DNA of 64,000 nt, taken from positions 14,959,391 through 15,023,390 of the forward strand of contig CM119267.1 of NCBI GenBank assembly GCA_051294375.1. Direction: 5' to 3'. The DNA is from Paraspadella gotoi. Its lineage: Eukaryota > Chaetognatha. The notes under the pieces are model-generated. The model was not told where the DNA came from. It made no database searches and worked only from the letters and a program-made list of their open reading frames with translations. Both the position numbers and the translations under genes were made by a program. This document shows positions 12,076 through 24,941 of this stretch, piece after piece (position 1 is the stretch's first letter; each line of letters begins with the position of its first letter).

Positions 12076-12167
12076 CCCGGAGGTTGCTCGGCCGTATGCG
12101 GCCAGAGTCCAGCTACAAGGGCTGGCTCATCAAGAACCGCATTTTCAATCCCAGAAAGAATTGCTGA
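12076..12167 (+). CDS. Possible terminal exon, unrecognised
   Basis: After a polypyrimidine stretch the plus strand is open to a TGA at 12,165-12,167. The peptide ends with SSYKGWLIKNRIFNPRKNC. It is basic and has balanced composition, unlike the surrounding TC-rich DNA, but I recognise no family. Possible acceptors are weak and no partner exon was found upstream. This could be a chance open stretch. Confidence 0.2.
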
Positions 12168-14500
12168 TCGAATGGATTGACTAATTGAGCTTTGGTTTTT
12201 AAAAAAGGAAACTCTTGGTACGGTTTCGTTCGATTTGGTTTTTTTGTTGGTATAATTTAGTTCGCTTTGGTTATATTGTTTAGCAGTTCCTTTTCCTTTT
12301 GAATAAGTTAAATAAGTTTCTTAGACAAAGCGAAAATTTCTTCCAAATGAAACCAAAAACTTTTTGTAAAAAAAAACAAAAAACAAACAAACAAACAAAG
12401 CAATACAAGATTAGTTTTCCTCTTTTTTTAAAAAATCCTTGATTCGTCGATGTCATTGTCTAAAGTCCAACTGTTCATGAGTTCGCGAACAGGATAAGAG
12501 GCCAAAACGACGGAAAGTCCGCAGCTGGAAAGGCCAAAGGCTTGACAATTAGTAATGGAGGTCATTATGTCATTATGTTCGTAGCCAATGTTTACTAAAT
12601 CATCGTTATCGTGGTTGTAATCTGTGTGAGTCTTTCGTGCTTATTTTAGTCAAATTAATGAGGAATTATCGGTAAAAAGTTATATTGAAACTAATCTCTA
12701 TCCAAGTGAAATAAATACTATCTCATTTCGTGATCTTCGTCCACTGACTGTTGCACTGTTGCTGAATGCTGATGTCTTCATGCATCGCTGACAAAGTCGT
12801 CGTCTTAGTCATCATCGACGTCGTCGTTCATTAATGAGGAAACTCTTTAGATTCTCTCGGTGTTCGCCCCGAGGCCGAACAAGTCACCCTCGCTGATAGA
12901 AAAAGTTCCGCGCAGCTGTGAAGGTCAAATTCGTGACTTTTTTTGTGCCGAAAAGGGGGAACGTTGGGGTCATAGCCCTGGTTGTCGTGGTCATTGATAT
13001 GGTGAAATTCTTCGCCGCGATAATATCTTTCACTTGGATGATTCCTAGGATGTCGCTCATCTTTATCAACCAAAACTTCGTCGTCGGCGTCGTCGTCGCC
13101 GCTTGGGCCAATCATCGATCACGTGACACATTTCACAATTCGTTTTCTCACCGTTAATCTGATTAAACGAAATCGAGTGAAATCGAACAAGAAAAAGAGA
13201 CTTGGAGTTTAGCGACAGAAATGGGAGATGATGAATTGTCTCCCTCCCCGAAACATCACTCGGAGAGGGCGTTACGGTCGTTCTCTCTCGTCTCTGTCTT
13301 CTCTTTCTCGTCTACTCTTCCGTCGTCGTCGTCTTCTCTCGGTTCTTGAGTCGGTCAGTCATGTGTCTCATCTCTGCTCTCTCTTCTGCTCTCTCTGGTC
13401 GAGGTAATTGGAGCGGAATGTTGAAATACTCTCGGTGCTTAGCAACGGCATCCGCCTTTTTCGAAGTTGAGAGGTGAAGTGGATTTCGAAGTGTACGATG
13501 TTCATTCGTTCGTTAACTAAGTAAAAAAAAAAACAAAAACCGAACATAAAAAACAAAAGAATTGGAGAGTTGTGTTGTGTAATCATATACGTATGCTTTG
13601 ATTCTGTTGTTATTTTGGGAAATTTAAAACCGCCGTCAGGATATCTAGTAATCGCCAGTCGCTTTGTAATCCTCTTCACTGCATTCCACTCGAACCCGGA
13701 GAGGAGGGGGGGGGACGAAGTGATGTTCCAGTTTAGAAACAAATAACGATTGAGACGAAAAGAAACAAAGTCTCCTAATGAAGAAACTAAATAAATATGT
13801 AACGAAAAAAGTTTCCGGTCATTCGAAGGGTTTTTTTTTTTTTTTTCTCGTCTGACGTCTTTTGTTTTTTTGGTGAAGTTTTTCGCGGATTTGAAGAAAG
13901 AAAAAAAGTCTACTTTGTGACGAGAAAAATCTTTTTGTTTTCCTTTTTTTTATTGGCGATTCACTTAAAGGCAAGAAACAAATAGTTTTTAACTGAAAAT
14001 TGCTTGTTTGGTTATGCGTCATAACTTTGTTTATTTAAAATATAGCAATCATTATTTTAAAAGCACCATGTCAGATAGTAATTAAAAAAAAATAATATGA
14101 ATCGAATTGTATACAATGTGCAATTTACAAGTTTTCGAGCAGCCGCTGACAACTTTTCTTTATTTTTTCCGACCGCAGAAGCGAAAAAGTCAAAAAAAGA
14201 AATCGCGACTAAAATTCGCAAAAAACCTTTTTTGCGTCTTTGGCGCCAAATTGCGATCGACGCGCGAAGCTTTTGGCGAGAAATCCCCGACAGTATTTCC
14301 TTTCGGCGATTATTTTAACTCTTACATTCTTTTATATTTCATTAATTTAGTTAATTTTTTAAATTTAATTCCTCAAACGCATTTTTTTTTTCAATGCATA
14401 AGTTTTCCTTCATCGAGGGATTTACGCTCGATCGGTACATGGCCTCGAGAAAAAAAATACTCGAAACCAAATAAACTCACTCTTTCTCCCTCTCTCTCTC

Positions 14501-14769
14501 NNNNNNNNNNNNNNNNNNNNNNNNNNNNNNNNNNNNNNNNNNNNNNNNNNNNNNNNNNNNNNNNNNNNNNNNNNNNNNNNNNNNNNNNNNNNNNNNNNNN
14601 NNNNNNNNNNNNNNNNNNNNNNNNNNNNNNNNNNNNNNNNNNNNNNNNNNNNNNNNNNNNNNNNNNNNNNNNNNNNNNNNNNNNNNNNNNNNNNNNNNNN
14701 NNNNNNNNNNNNNNNNNNNNNNNNNNNNNNNNNNNNNNNNNNNNNNNNNNNNNNNNNNNNNNNNNNNNN
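14501..14769. other. Assembly gap
   Basis: 269 N immediately after a (TC)n run. Reading frames that span it are artefacts of the N run. Confidence 0.95.
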
Positions 14770-15237
14770 TTTACACGAACTTTTAAAGGGACTTGTACGC
14801 GAAAAGATTTTTTCACTTTTTTTTCCTCGCTTTCTTTATTTATTGTCTTTTTGGTCATCAACGTCGTCATTGATCGTCGCTTCTTCCGTCGTCGCTATCA
14901 TCGTTGTCGCAGTCATTGTATTTTTGTCATCTATTTCTTTGTCATCAATATCCTGGTTTCGTTATCGTCTTCGCTGACGTCACGAGAAGCGTCGCCTTAT
15001 TTTGACGTCGGAGAATCTTTCATCGATCTCTTTATCTTTCCTTTTCTCAACCCAAAAAAAGGGTTAGACTTAGTGGGAGGGTTTTTTCCTCATTTTTCTT
15101 TCGGTTTTTTTTAAGTCGTCGTCGTTGTCGTCGTCGTCTAAACACAACACAATGACGATGACAGAAAATGCATTAAACAGCAGTCAACGTCGCTGTTCAT
15201 TCTCAACGTGTTCGCACCTCGCTTCAACGGCCACCAC

Positions 15238-16002
15238 NNNNNNNNNNNNNNNNNNNNNNNNNNNNNNNNNNNNNNNNNNNNNNNNNNNNNNNNNNNNNNN
15301 NNNNNNNNNNNNNNNNNNNNNNNNNNNNNNNNNNNNNNNNNNNNNNNNNNNNNNNNNNNNNNNNNNNNNNNNNNNNNNNNNNNNNNNNNNNNNNNNNNNN
15401 NNNNNNNNNNNNNNNNNNNNNNNNNNNNNNNNNNNNNNNNNNNNNNNNNNNNNNNNNNNNNNNNNNNNNNNNNNNNNNNNNNNNNNNNNNNNNNNNNNNN
15501 NNNNNNNNNNNNNNNNNNNNNNNNNNNNNNNNNNNNNNNNNNNNNNNNNNNNNNNNNNNNNNNNNNNNNNNNNNNNNNNNNNNNNNNNNNNNNNNNNNNN
15601 NNNNNNNNNNNNNNNNNNNNNNNNNNNNNNNNNNNNNNNNNNNNNNNNNNNNNNNNNNNNNNNNNNNNNNNNNNNNNNNNNNNNNNNNNNNNNNNNNNNN
15701 NNNNNNNNNNNNNNNNNNNNNNNNNNNNNNNNNNNNNNNNNNNNNNNNNNNNNNNNNNNNNNNNNNNNNNNNNNNNNNNNNNNNNNNNNNNNNNNNNNNN
15801 NNNNNNNNNNNNNNNNNNNNNNNNNNNNNNNNNNNNNNNNNNNNNNNNNNNNNNNNNNNNNNNNNNNNNNNNNNNNNNNNNNNNNNNNNNNNNNNNNNNN
15901 NNNNNNNNNNNNNNNNNNNNNNNNNNNNNNNNNNNNNNNNNNNNNNNNNNNNNNNNNNNNNNNNNNNNNNNNNNNNNNNNNNNNNNNNNNNNNNNNNNNN
16001 NN
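15238..16002. other. Assembly gap
   Basis: 765 N, the largest gap in the window. Long frames reported across it have no evidential value. Confidence 0.95.
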
Positions 16003-16088
16003 ACGGCTTGATTAACTCACCGCCGTAACCTTTTCTTCTATATCACCTAATCGGGCAAAGAAGAAAAGATCAAATTTCTCTTTCTCTC

Positions 16089-16356
16089 NNNNNNNNNNNN
16101 NNNNNNNNNNNNNNNNNNNNNNNNNNNNNNNNNNNNNNNNNNNNNNNNNNNNNNNNNNNNNNNNNNNNNNNNNNNNNNNNNNNNNNNNNNNNNNNNNNNN
16201 NNNNNNNNNNNNNNNNNNNNNNNNNNNNNNNNNNNNNNNNNNNNNNNNNNNNNNNNNNNNNNNNNNNNNNNNNNNNNNNNNNNNNNNNNNNNNNNNNNNN
16301 NNNNNNNNNNNNNNNNNNNNNNNNNNNNNNNNNNNNNNNNNNNNNNNNNNNNNNNN
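16089..16356. other. Assembly gap
   Basis: 268 N beginning directly after a short (TC)n run. Confidence 0.95.
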
Positions 16357-16613
16357 TTCGTTCCCGCGCTTCTCGTTACGATTGTCTCGTCTGGAAAGTC
16401 GAGTTCGTTTGACAACCTCACCTCTGACTCATCTCCTTTTCCTCACCGCATCGTTTCCTGATTACTTCCTATGACTCTTTTGAGTCTTGAACCTTACTTA
16501 ATTCTTTCTTCAATTTCTTAACGTTTAATCATCCAGTTTCAAAATTTTTTTTAATTTTGATTCAGTTCTCACTCTCCTGAAGGTAATTTGGATTTAACCC
16601 GTTAATGATCTCT

Positions 16614-16858
16614 NNNNNNNNNNNNNNNNNNNNNNNNNNNNNNNNNNNNNNNNNNNNNNNNNNNNNNNNNNNNNNNNNNNNNNNNNNNNNNNNNNNNNNN
16701 NNNNNNNNNNNNNNNNNNNNNNNNNNNNNNNNNNNNNNNNNNNNNNNNNNNNNNNNNNNNNNNNNNNNNNNNNNNNNNNNNNNNNNNNNNNNNNNNNNNN
16801 NNNNNNNNNNNNNNNNNNNNNNNNNNNNNNNNNNNNNNNNNNNNNNNNNNNNNNNNNN
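16614..16858. other. Assembly gap
   Basis: 245 N, ending in a T homopolymer. Confidence 0.95.
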
Positions 16859-19333
16859 TTTTTTTTTTACTTTCTAGAGAATTCGAAAAGAAAGAGTAAA
16901 CTTCGTGGGTGCAAACCCACTCCTCGCCCGATGGCTTCGTCGTCGTCGTCGTCGTCGTNNNNNNNNNNNNNNNNNNNNNNNNNCTGGGACGCGCGCCCGA
17001 GTCAATGCTCAGTCGGCCAGCTACCGCTCTAATTTTTCCGCCCTTAATTTTTTATTTATTTTTTTTTTCATTTTTACCCCCCTATTTTTTTTTTTTTAAT
17101 AGCCCACGGCCCAGCCGCCCCCCCTACTTTTACCCCCCTGACCCCCACCCCACCCCCCCCCCGACCCCGCACACAAGCCCACCACCCGACCCCTACCCGC
17201 CACCCAAATTACCTTTTTATAATTAAACTAAAACCCCCCTGGCAATAAAAGGTTTTTTTTAACGTTTTTCAAAGAAAATCCCTAGAATCAAATCGGCGTT
17301 GTCGTCAGAAAGTCACGGCGCCGTTAACGGTGGATCCCGCTCTGGTCTTAAGGTTCCGACGAAAAAGACGATCCTTAGGTGGAGTATATAAAGTAAGTAG
17401 AAAGAAGAAAGAAAGATAAAAGAAGAAGAAAGAAAGAAAGAAAGAAAGAAGAAAGAAAGAAATAAAGTAAGACAGACAGAAAAAGAAAAAGAAAGAAAGA
17501 AAAAGCATCCGATTTTTTTTTCTCGTTTGTTATTTTGTTCGATTTTTATTTTCCCTTCCAGCGTGAAAGGTTCTGCGGACAACGACGACGACGACAACGA
17601 GACACAATTACGACGACGAATTGGAAACTTGTCCTTCAACCGTGATGCCGAAGGAAGTCGATGAAAGACGCGAAAATGGATCGGCGATTTTTCGCTGGCG
17701 CCTCCTCGCAATTCCCACGAAATGACGACCAACTTAATGGAAACTCAGAAAAACTTCAATGGTGGAGACGTTTGTTGTTGTTATTGTTATTGTTGTTTGT
17801 TGTTGTATTCTTTTATTTTAAAGGGGACAGAAGAGAAGAGAGGAAACTTCCATTTCTTGTCATGCTTTGTCTATATAAAATAAATTGACATATATTATAA
17901 TGTTAGTTATAATGAAAGAAAAGATCGTTGGATCTCCTCCATTCAAATTAGAGAGGCGACGGAGGGCGCGCCGAAGCCACGGAACACAACCAAACAGCAA
18001 ACGGAGTCAACCGCAGCGGATCAAACCGCAGCGGATCAACCGCAGCCGGAACAAACAACAACAACTCGGAGGAAAAGAAGGCGGAGGGAGAAGAGGGAAG
18101 AGGAGGAAGATGAAAATTTTGAAGAAAATGTAATGAGGACGACGACGACGACGATGATGATGACGATGATGACGATTACGATGACACGATAAAGACGCAA
18201 ATGATGACAATGATGACGACGACAACGATCTAAAGAATGCGATTGAAATCGTGTTCGTTTACATAGCGTCGTCGGTTATCGTCTCGGCTTGGTCGCCGGC
18301 GGACGTCCGACTCCGTTGCTCTTTTATCTCCAAAAGCCGCCAATGATTCTCCAAGGATTTCGTGCAGCCAGGGTGAGAGGTCAGTGGTGAGAGGCCAGTG
18401 GTGAGAGGCCAGTGGTCAGAGAGTCAAGGTTAAAGGGAAGGGAAGAGGGAAGAGGAGCGCGTCCGTGGCTCTTTAGAGATACAGTCATTAGGAACGAGAA
18501 TGTAAGAATAGTGGTGACAAAGGGTCGCATGGGCCGAAGGAAATCGTTTTTCCCTCCCCCTCCCTCTAGGCACCAAAATCGCTGGCTTGTTTGTTCGTCA
18601 ACGTTGAAGTTCAAGTTAGCTCAAAGCTAGGGTAAGTTCATGTCAATGTCATGTTCATGTCACACTTCAATCGAAAACCTTTACCTCACAGCGTCGATCG
18701 ATGAGAAATTGGCAAGATCTTCGACGATAGATCCCGACAAATTTCGTCTCGATTATGGCTGAACATCAATCAGAGTTCATGGACGCCGTCGCCTAAAGAT
18801 GTCCTTAGCAAACGAAACGCCCGCCGTTCCTCAAGGAGTTGGGGAATACAACTGGACGCACGGGTTGTTCAGGGGTGGAGGTGGATAGTAAATTGTTGTA
18901 AGAGGGGATAGAAAAGGGCGATAGGAGAAAGTTGAAAAGGGGATACTCAGTTGAAATGGAGTTGGTTGAATTGACTACTTAAAATGAAAGAATGAAGTGA
19001 GGGGGAAATATTGCGGAGAAACGATGAAGGCGGTGAAAAAAAACCAAAGAGCCGAGGATTCTTCTCTCCTGTGAGGAAGAATTCCGAGTCAACGCCGCTC
19101 GTCGGAGGTGGTCGGCTTCTATTTAACCTTTCTTTTTTAATTCGTCGCGTCGTTTGTTTTCAAAAAATAATTTTTTTTCCGAAAGAGCTTTTTACGTTTT
19201 TTACGTTACTCAACGAGATGTTTTTAACGCGAACCAAAAAGTTGGGAAAAATTAAGCCTTTAAGCGCATCACCGCTTTTCTCTCTTTTCTCTTTCTCTTT
19301 CTCTCCTCTCTCCTCTCTCTCTCTCGTCTCTCT

Positions 19334-19366
<33 letters not shown>

Positions 19367-19381
19367 CTCTCACAACACAGT

Positions 19382-19467
19382 TGGTCGAGGCGATTTGTCG
19401 CGGCGGCGCCCGGCCGAACATGAAGTGGGTCCAGTTTTTATGGAACTTGAACACTCCGAAAGGCTGC
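19382..19467 (+). CDS. Possible exon upstream of the LRR gene, unrecognised
   Basis: A TC-rich tract ending in acaacacag is followed by 86 bases open in one frame (start LVEAICRGGARPNMKWVQF) and then GGTGATC as a possible donor. A second frame is also open. Position and strand would suit an early exon of the LRRC74-like gene, but I see no repeat motif in it, so the link is inference. Confidence 0.3.
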
Positions 19468-19869
19468 ATCAACTTATTTGGGTGATCTATTATTCAATTA
19501 GCTTTGAGAAGCGCAAGTAATGAACTCCTCCTCCCTGAAGGTCTCTTCTTCATCGGCGAGAGTGCCTCCTACAGGACATTCCCGCGGAAATGGTCGGAGA
19601 GCGAACGACGGAAGCCAATTTCGGAAGCGGGCAAAGGATCGAGTCGAGATCCGCTCGTAAGTTCGTGCAGAATGATGCGAGTACATAGAAATGGTGAACA
19701 AACAGGTCGAGCACGCCCACTTATCTCTTTCCTCGCCTATATTCTCTTTAAATCGGCATCTATCAATTATTCTCGCGATTCTCAGGTAAGAGAAGGCACG
19801 CGACAGAATCGAGCAATGCGCTACGAGGATTGGCTTCGTCATAAAGCCCGGACGCGATTTGGGTAGGAT

Positions 19870-22800
19870 CTAATTGGAACCTCACTTCGACTTCCAAGAA
19901 ACCGTCGAGAGTTTTGTTACTAAAGCCCTCCAGCGTCTTAAGGCTTGCGGAACAATTGGCCCTCTGGCCGTTTTTTTCTCACGGGCTTCGTCCGCTCCAA
20001 CCCAAACTATTGAACCTACCCATTCAGAGTACGACTGGGACGTGACCGCACCCATTCGAGCCTTACGTTCCTCCGGCCGGGATGAAGATTGGAACATGAA
20101 TTCTACTACGACGCCTGCGCAAGTTTGGGGGTCATCCCCTTGCTTCCCCGTTTCTTGAGGTTTTCAGGTCGATGATTAGTTTATGTATTGTGGAACGCAT
20201 TCGTCACAAGTATCCACATTTCTTCTTTTTAACTTATACGCGTTTCATTCTTTTTTTTTTTTTATTTAGATGTCAATCATTTACTAAGTCGTTCATTCCA
20301 TTCATTATTCTCTCATTAATTCATAAAATAATTCATTCATTATTCATTCAATTTCATTAAATCATTCATTTTTCCTCCATGCTTCATCTTCCGCATTCCT
20401 TCAAAAACAATAAGTTTTGGCTGTCGACATAGTTTAATCAATCAATCATTTAATCACCCCACAGACAATTGCACAACAACCACTTGTTGGATGCCCCATT
20501 ACAACACTCGGTCAACATCGGCGCCAAAAGCGATCGCCGTCCGATCTTCAGACGGAAGAGTCATACTCTCAACATTTCGGACAACGCGAATTCGGACCTC
20601 TGGGGGCCAGTATATCGCGCAGGTGAGATGGGGGGGAAGGCGGAGGAGGAAGAGCAGGGAAAGAGTTTGGAGGCAGGAGAGATGGAAAGAAGGATAAAGA
20701 AAAAATGTCAGAATTTAATGATGAAAAAAAGCAGAAAAAAAATAATAAAGAAACAAGGAAACAAAAATTAAAAAAACATAAGAAAGAAAGAGAGAAGAAA
20801 AAAGAAAAAAAAGAAACAAAGTAAAAGAATTTTTTTAAAAAGTAACAAAGAAAAAAAAGGATGTATGTCGAAAAAAAATGAAGATAATGTAAGGAAGGAA
20901 TTAAAGCTTGTTAGATAGTGCAACCAAGCATCGAAGATAGTGGAGAAAGCCGCACAACATGCCAAATCACTCTCTCTCTCTCAGGCGATGAGAGAGAACC
21001 AAACTATCGAAGACCTCGACGTGTCCCGACAACCGAATTCAGTCTGAAGGCGCCGTCATCTTTTGCACGGTCCTGTAAAGAAACTCCTTCCTCGTCAAGA
21101 TTAATCTCTCGGTGAAATATATTTTGTTTGTTTTGTTTTGTTTTGTTTTTTCTTAATTTTGATTGTTTGGGTATTTAATAAAAGGTGTTAGTAATTGGAT
21201 ATATCCAGTATTTTTTATTTTAATTTTCTTTTCTTTTCCTTTTCTTTTCTTTTCTTCTTCTTTTCTTTTTCTTTTCTTTTTTTTTCTTATCGCCCACTAT
21301 TTCCTTCCTCAGGAAATCAATCCGCGATCCGAGACGCCCCTATCATAGCACCGTTTAAACTAAGAACACGACGGCTCACCGATTGAATTTGAGTCACAAC
21401 GACTCGGCGACCGGGGCGGGAGCCCATTCTGGGGCCCGGGCGATCAAAGGCGAGGCGCCTGTTGACTGAGTTGACTTGATTAAAAAGTTGACAGTTGTTG
21501 AAAAACGATGGTATTTGTTTCGCTTTCGTTTTCAGTCGAAACAAAATTCTGACAACTTGATCTCGGATGGAATCACTTCAAAGTCGTTCCTTCTTCTTGC
21601 TCGGCGGGATCAAGGAGAAATTTGTGAGAATTTTCTTCGACGCGTTTTTGTAATTGTGTTTCTCCTTATAACTATGCATATGCAATATATAATTAAAACC
21701 AAGTTCTGGTAAATCAACTTTTTTTCGCTCCACCTCTTACGCAAAATCGTTCCAACTCTTTTTCGCCCGTACTCTTCCACTCCTTCCCATTTTCTCTTCC
21801 CCTCTTTCTAATTCCCTCTTTTTCTTCCCCTCTTTCTCTCCTCTCTTTTTCTTCCACTCTTTCTTTCCTCTCTTTTTTTCTCCCCTCTCTCACTTCCCCT
21901 CTTGTTCTTCCCTCTTTCTCTTCCCTTCTTTCTCTTTCCCCTCATTCTCCATCCCCTCCCCTCATTCTCCTCCTTCCCCTCTTTCTCTTACCCCAACTTT
22001 CCACCGCTCTTCCACCTCCTCTTCCTCTCTATCTCGTCTATCCTCTCTCTCCTCTCTACCCTTCTTCCCGCCTTGATTATTCCCTTCCCCACTCTCCCCT
22101 CCCCCCTTATTCTCCCCTCTCCCCTTCCAAGCAAATCCTAGAGAACTGTCAATCTCGCCTTCAACGTCTGCGCCACGCCGACGCGAACGATGATCTACGA
22201 GATCATCAGCGACATCGAACTCTCAAGGAGATCAACATCTCGGGGAATCAGTTCACTCCTGAGAACGGGGTCATCTTGGCGGGGGCCTTGAAGGGAACAA
22301 CGGGTGAGACGTGAGAAAGAGCCCTGAAGGAATAACGCGCTCTTTTATGCTCACGAACATCGATTGTCCAAAAGTAAATTAGGATTCTCAATATCTGTGT
22401 TTTCGTATTTCTACGATCGATACTCAATTGATACCGGCGTTGATCTTTCACACGGATGTTTGAAGAACAGCTTCTTAATACTGGTGTAACGAGTCCACAA
22501 AGATTTCACAAAGGACCAAACTTGTTCGCCTTTTTATTTCGAAAAGATTATTTTTTATTGTATCCGTTCTCGGCCCTTTCTTCAATGGAGATAGCACTTT
22601 CGTTTCTTCTTGTTTCACTCACTTTCAACGATCACGACTCATCTCTTCTTCATGAATTCCTGAGCCCAAACTCTTTCGATTAACCGAACCACCAATTGAC
22701 CCCGACTCGTGCCTCCTCTTCCGGAAATGAGAAAAGCCTTCTCTGTTAAAAAAAAACATCCCAGAAGAGAATGAGAAGAAGAAAGGAGAGAGAGAGTAGA

Positions 22801-24941
22801 GAGAGAGAGAGAGAGAATCTTTCTGCGTCTAAAACGACAGAATGTATGTTTTCTTCTTTTCTTTTTTAAGCTCATTAATTACCTTCAAAATACTTTTAGT
22901 TTAGGCCCTCGGGTTTGGAAGAGTTGATTCGGTATTTTAAAAACATCGGTTAGCCTCTGAACGCTAGATTACCGATGTGACAATGGAGAAAGAGAGAGAA
23001 AAGAGAAAAGAAAAGGAAGAGAGCTTTTTACGGTTTTAAAATATTCGAGAAATATTACTACATGTTTACTTTTTAAATTATTTTTATCTCGTATTTTACG
23101 CCATCTGGACAGTTTATCGTCGGGGCGTTTGGAGGTCGAGAAAAACAGTTCAAGCCGGTGGCTCTGAATTATCTCTCTCTCTCTTCTTTTCTCTCTCTCT
23201 CTCGTCTCTCTCATCTCTCTCTCTCTCTCTCCTCTCTCCATTCTTTCAGCTGGGTGTTCCGCTTGCGGCCACAACAGCATCGGCCATGCCGCTGCGCTGT
23301 GATGCTGAAAGGCGGCAACTGGAGCCGACGAGCCGCGCCTCAAGATGCCTCGATCTGGAGAAGGTCGACGTCTTCAGGATTTCGTCCCGACACTACGAGG
23401 TGATTTGGCCTCCCCCCACCGGATCTCGAAGCCGAAGCGGATCGTCTGAGCCCGAGTGAACCCATTTTCGCTCCAGTATATGTTGTAGTTCATTATTATT
23501 AATTTATTTAATTGGTGTTGCGTTGGTAATGTTTTTGTTGTAGTTAAAGTGGACTGATTTTTTTTATTGTTAATCATGGGTGAAGAAATCGGTAATTGAA
23601 GATTCACCACTTACTTTTTACTTCACAACCGAATATTCGGAAATTAAAATTAACCAAAATGTCATTTCATTTATGTCTCATTTCATGAAGACAAAGAACA
23701 CGACAAGTGACAAACACCCGACCGTTTTCGTTATTCCTTTATTCCACGTCATAACTCATCATTTCATCATCATAATGATAAACTCCCGCCCCCAATTCCC
23801 CAACCCACTAAATCCTCAACACTCGCTCAAGAACTCCGATGCGGTCCCTCACTGACCGTCACCCACGGGTTCGTCATGGGCTCCTTCAAGATGACGGGCA
23901 TCTACCAGCGGAAGCGAGATTTTTCGCCCTCAGCGAAGTCGTCAAAGTTTTCAACGCGGAAAAACTTCGACCCGTCAAGGGTTTACATGTTTAATTCCAA
24001 AATGAAGTTCATAGGGTGAAGGAGAGGAGGGGAAGGGAAGGGGAAAAGGGGGGGAAGTAGGGGAAGGGGGGGAGGGGAAGGGAAGGGGAGGGAAGGGAAG
24101 GGTTAGGAAGAAAAGATAGGAAGGAGGAAAAGAAATAGGAAGGATATGAAATAGAGAGAGTGTTAAAGAGAGGAAAGAAGAGAGGAATGAATGATTGAGA
24201 GGAGAGGAAAATGAGCAGAGAGAAATAGAAGAAAGAAAGAGAAAGAAGTGAAGTGAAAGAAACACCCAGAAAGCGATAGGAAATAAATGATTGAGAATTT
24301 CAGAGAGAGATGAGACTCCAAAGAGTCCTGATAGGGCAAAGGAAGGAAAGAAAGAGAAGGAAACGAAAGGGATGAGAGGGATTTAAACCGAAGGGGGGGG
24401 GCAAAGAAAGAGAAGGAACCAGATAAGGGATGAAGAGAGATTACACGAAAAGGGGGGGGCAAGAAAGAGAGAGGAAAAGGAAAATGGAAGCGAAAGAGAC
24501 AGAAATCGTAAAAGAGATATGTAATTATGTATGAAAATAGTATCGGCTCCTTTGGTCAGATTTTCTGAAAAGTACGATAAAATCGGAAACTGGAGGCCCA
24601 CGTACCGAACTTCAGTGAATAGTCGCCCCTGCAGAATCCCGTCGATTTTGAGTTCGAAGGGGATCAGCTCAAGATGTTGCCTGTGAGTAAACGGCTGATT
24701 AATGATTCGATTGGACCTAATTGATTGATTAATTATAATAATTAAAATCTCCTCTTCAAGACTGCCTTGGAAGACTTGGCATCAAAAGCCACAACTTGGT
24801 TTTCTCGTTCTCTGAGAAAACATAAACTTTTAACTTGCAGCGGATTTAACGTCGTGTAATTTTCAGGGTGGCGGTAAAAGCGGAAAACTTCCGAAAGGAA
24901 ATTATAATGACGCGGGCTCGAAGTTCGTAAAAAAATGTTAA
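19870..24941 (+). CDS. LRRC74-like leucine-rich-repeat protein, split gene with indels
   Basis: A multi-exon gene of ribonuclease-inhibitor-type leucine-rich repeats. Exons bounded by AG and GT: 20,465-20,622 (LNISDNANSDL, then in another frame GGQYIAQ); 20,985-21,111 (AMRENQTIEDLDVSR); 21,313 to about 21,465 (RLNLSHND); 22,132-22,303 (LKEINISGNQFTPENGVILA); 23,250-23,399 (LDLEKVDVF); about 23,832-23,975 (SLTVTHGFVMGSF); 24,635-24,682 (NPVDFEFEGDQLKMLP); 24,867-24,941 (ends SKFVKKC, TAA). A possible N-terminal exon lies at about 19,874-20,110. The L..LN.S.N.. repeats plus the LTVTHGFVMG-type tail after the last repeat resemble LRRC74A/B. Several exons change frame internally, which fits single-base assembly errors; a real pseudogene is the alternative. 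AATAAA motifs follow at about 24,970 and 25,087. The function of LRRC74 proteins is poorly known; a role in protein binding is inferred from the fold. Confidence 0.7.
21720..22130. repeat. Long polypyrimidine (C/T) tract
   Basis: Around 400 bases of almost pure C and T, within an intron of the LRR gene and leading straight to the acceptor before the 22,132 exon. A purine-rich counterpart lies at 24,005-24,480. Open frames through it give only Ser/Phe/Leu/Pro runs. Confidence 0.7.

Larger units (their letters stand above)
12180..19370. other. Gene-poor stretch with several large gaps
   Basis: Contains N gaps at 14,501-14,769, 15,238-16,002, 16,089-16,356, 16,614-16,858 and 16,959-16,983. Between them lie (GTC)n and (GAC)n triplet patches (13,320-13,335, 15,115-15,137, 18,135-18,180), C-rich sequence at 17,080-17,220 and an AAAG-rich tract at 17,400-17,500. 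The minus-strand Asp/His-rich frame at 12,831-13,115 and the plus-strand frame at 17,661-17,888 show no known domain. TCACGTGA is at 13,119-13,126 and TGACGTCA at 14,975-14,982. Real exons could be hidden in the gaps. Confidence 0.45.

Noticed and set aside
12831-13115. Asp/His-rich 94-residue frame on the minus strand
   Set aside because: Triplet-repeat derived at its start, no known domain, and an overlapping frame on the other strand is equally open.
14107-16421. Apparently long frames of 120-335 residues
   Set aside because: They are carried across N gaps; the real sequence in them is short and low complexity.
19504-19866. Open frames on both strands beside the LRR gene
   Set aside because: Neither strand shows leucine-rich repeats or splice sites that fit; kept out of the gene model.
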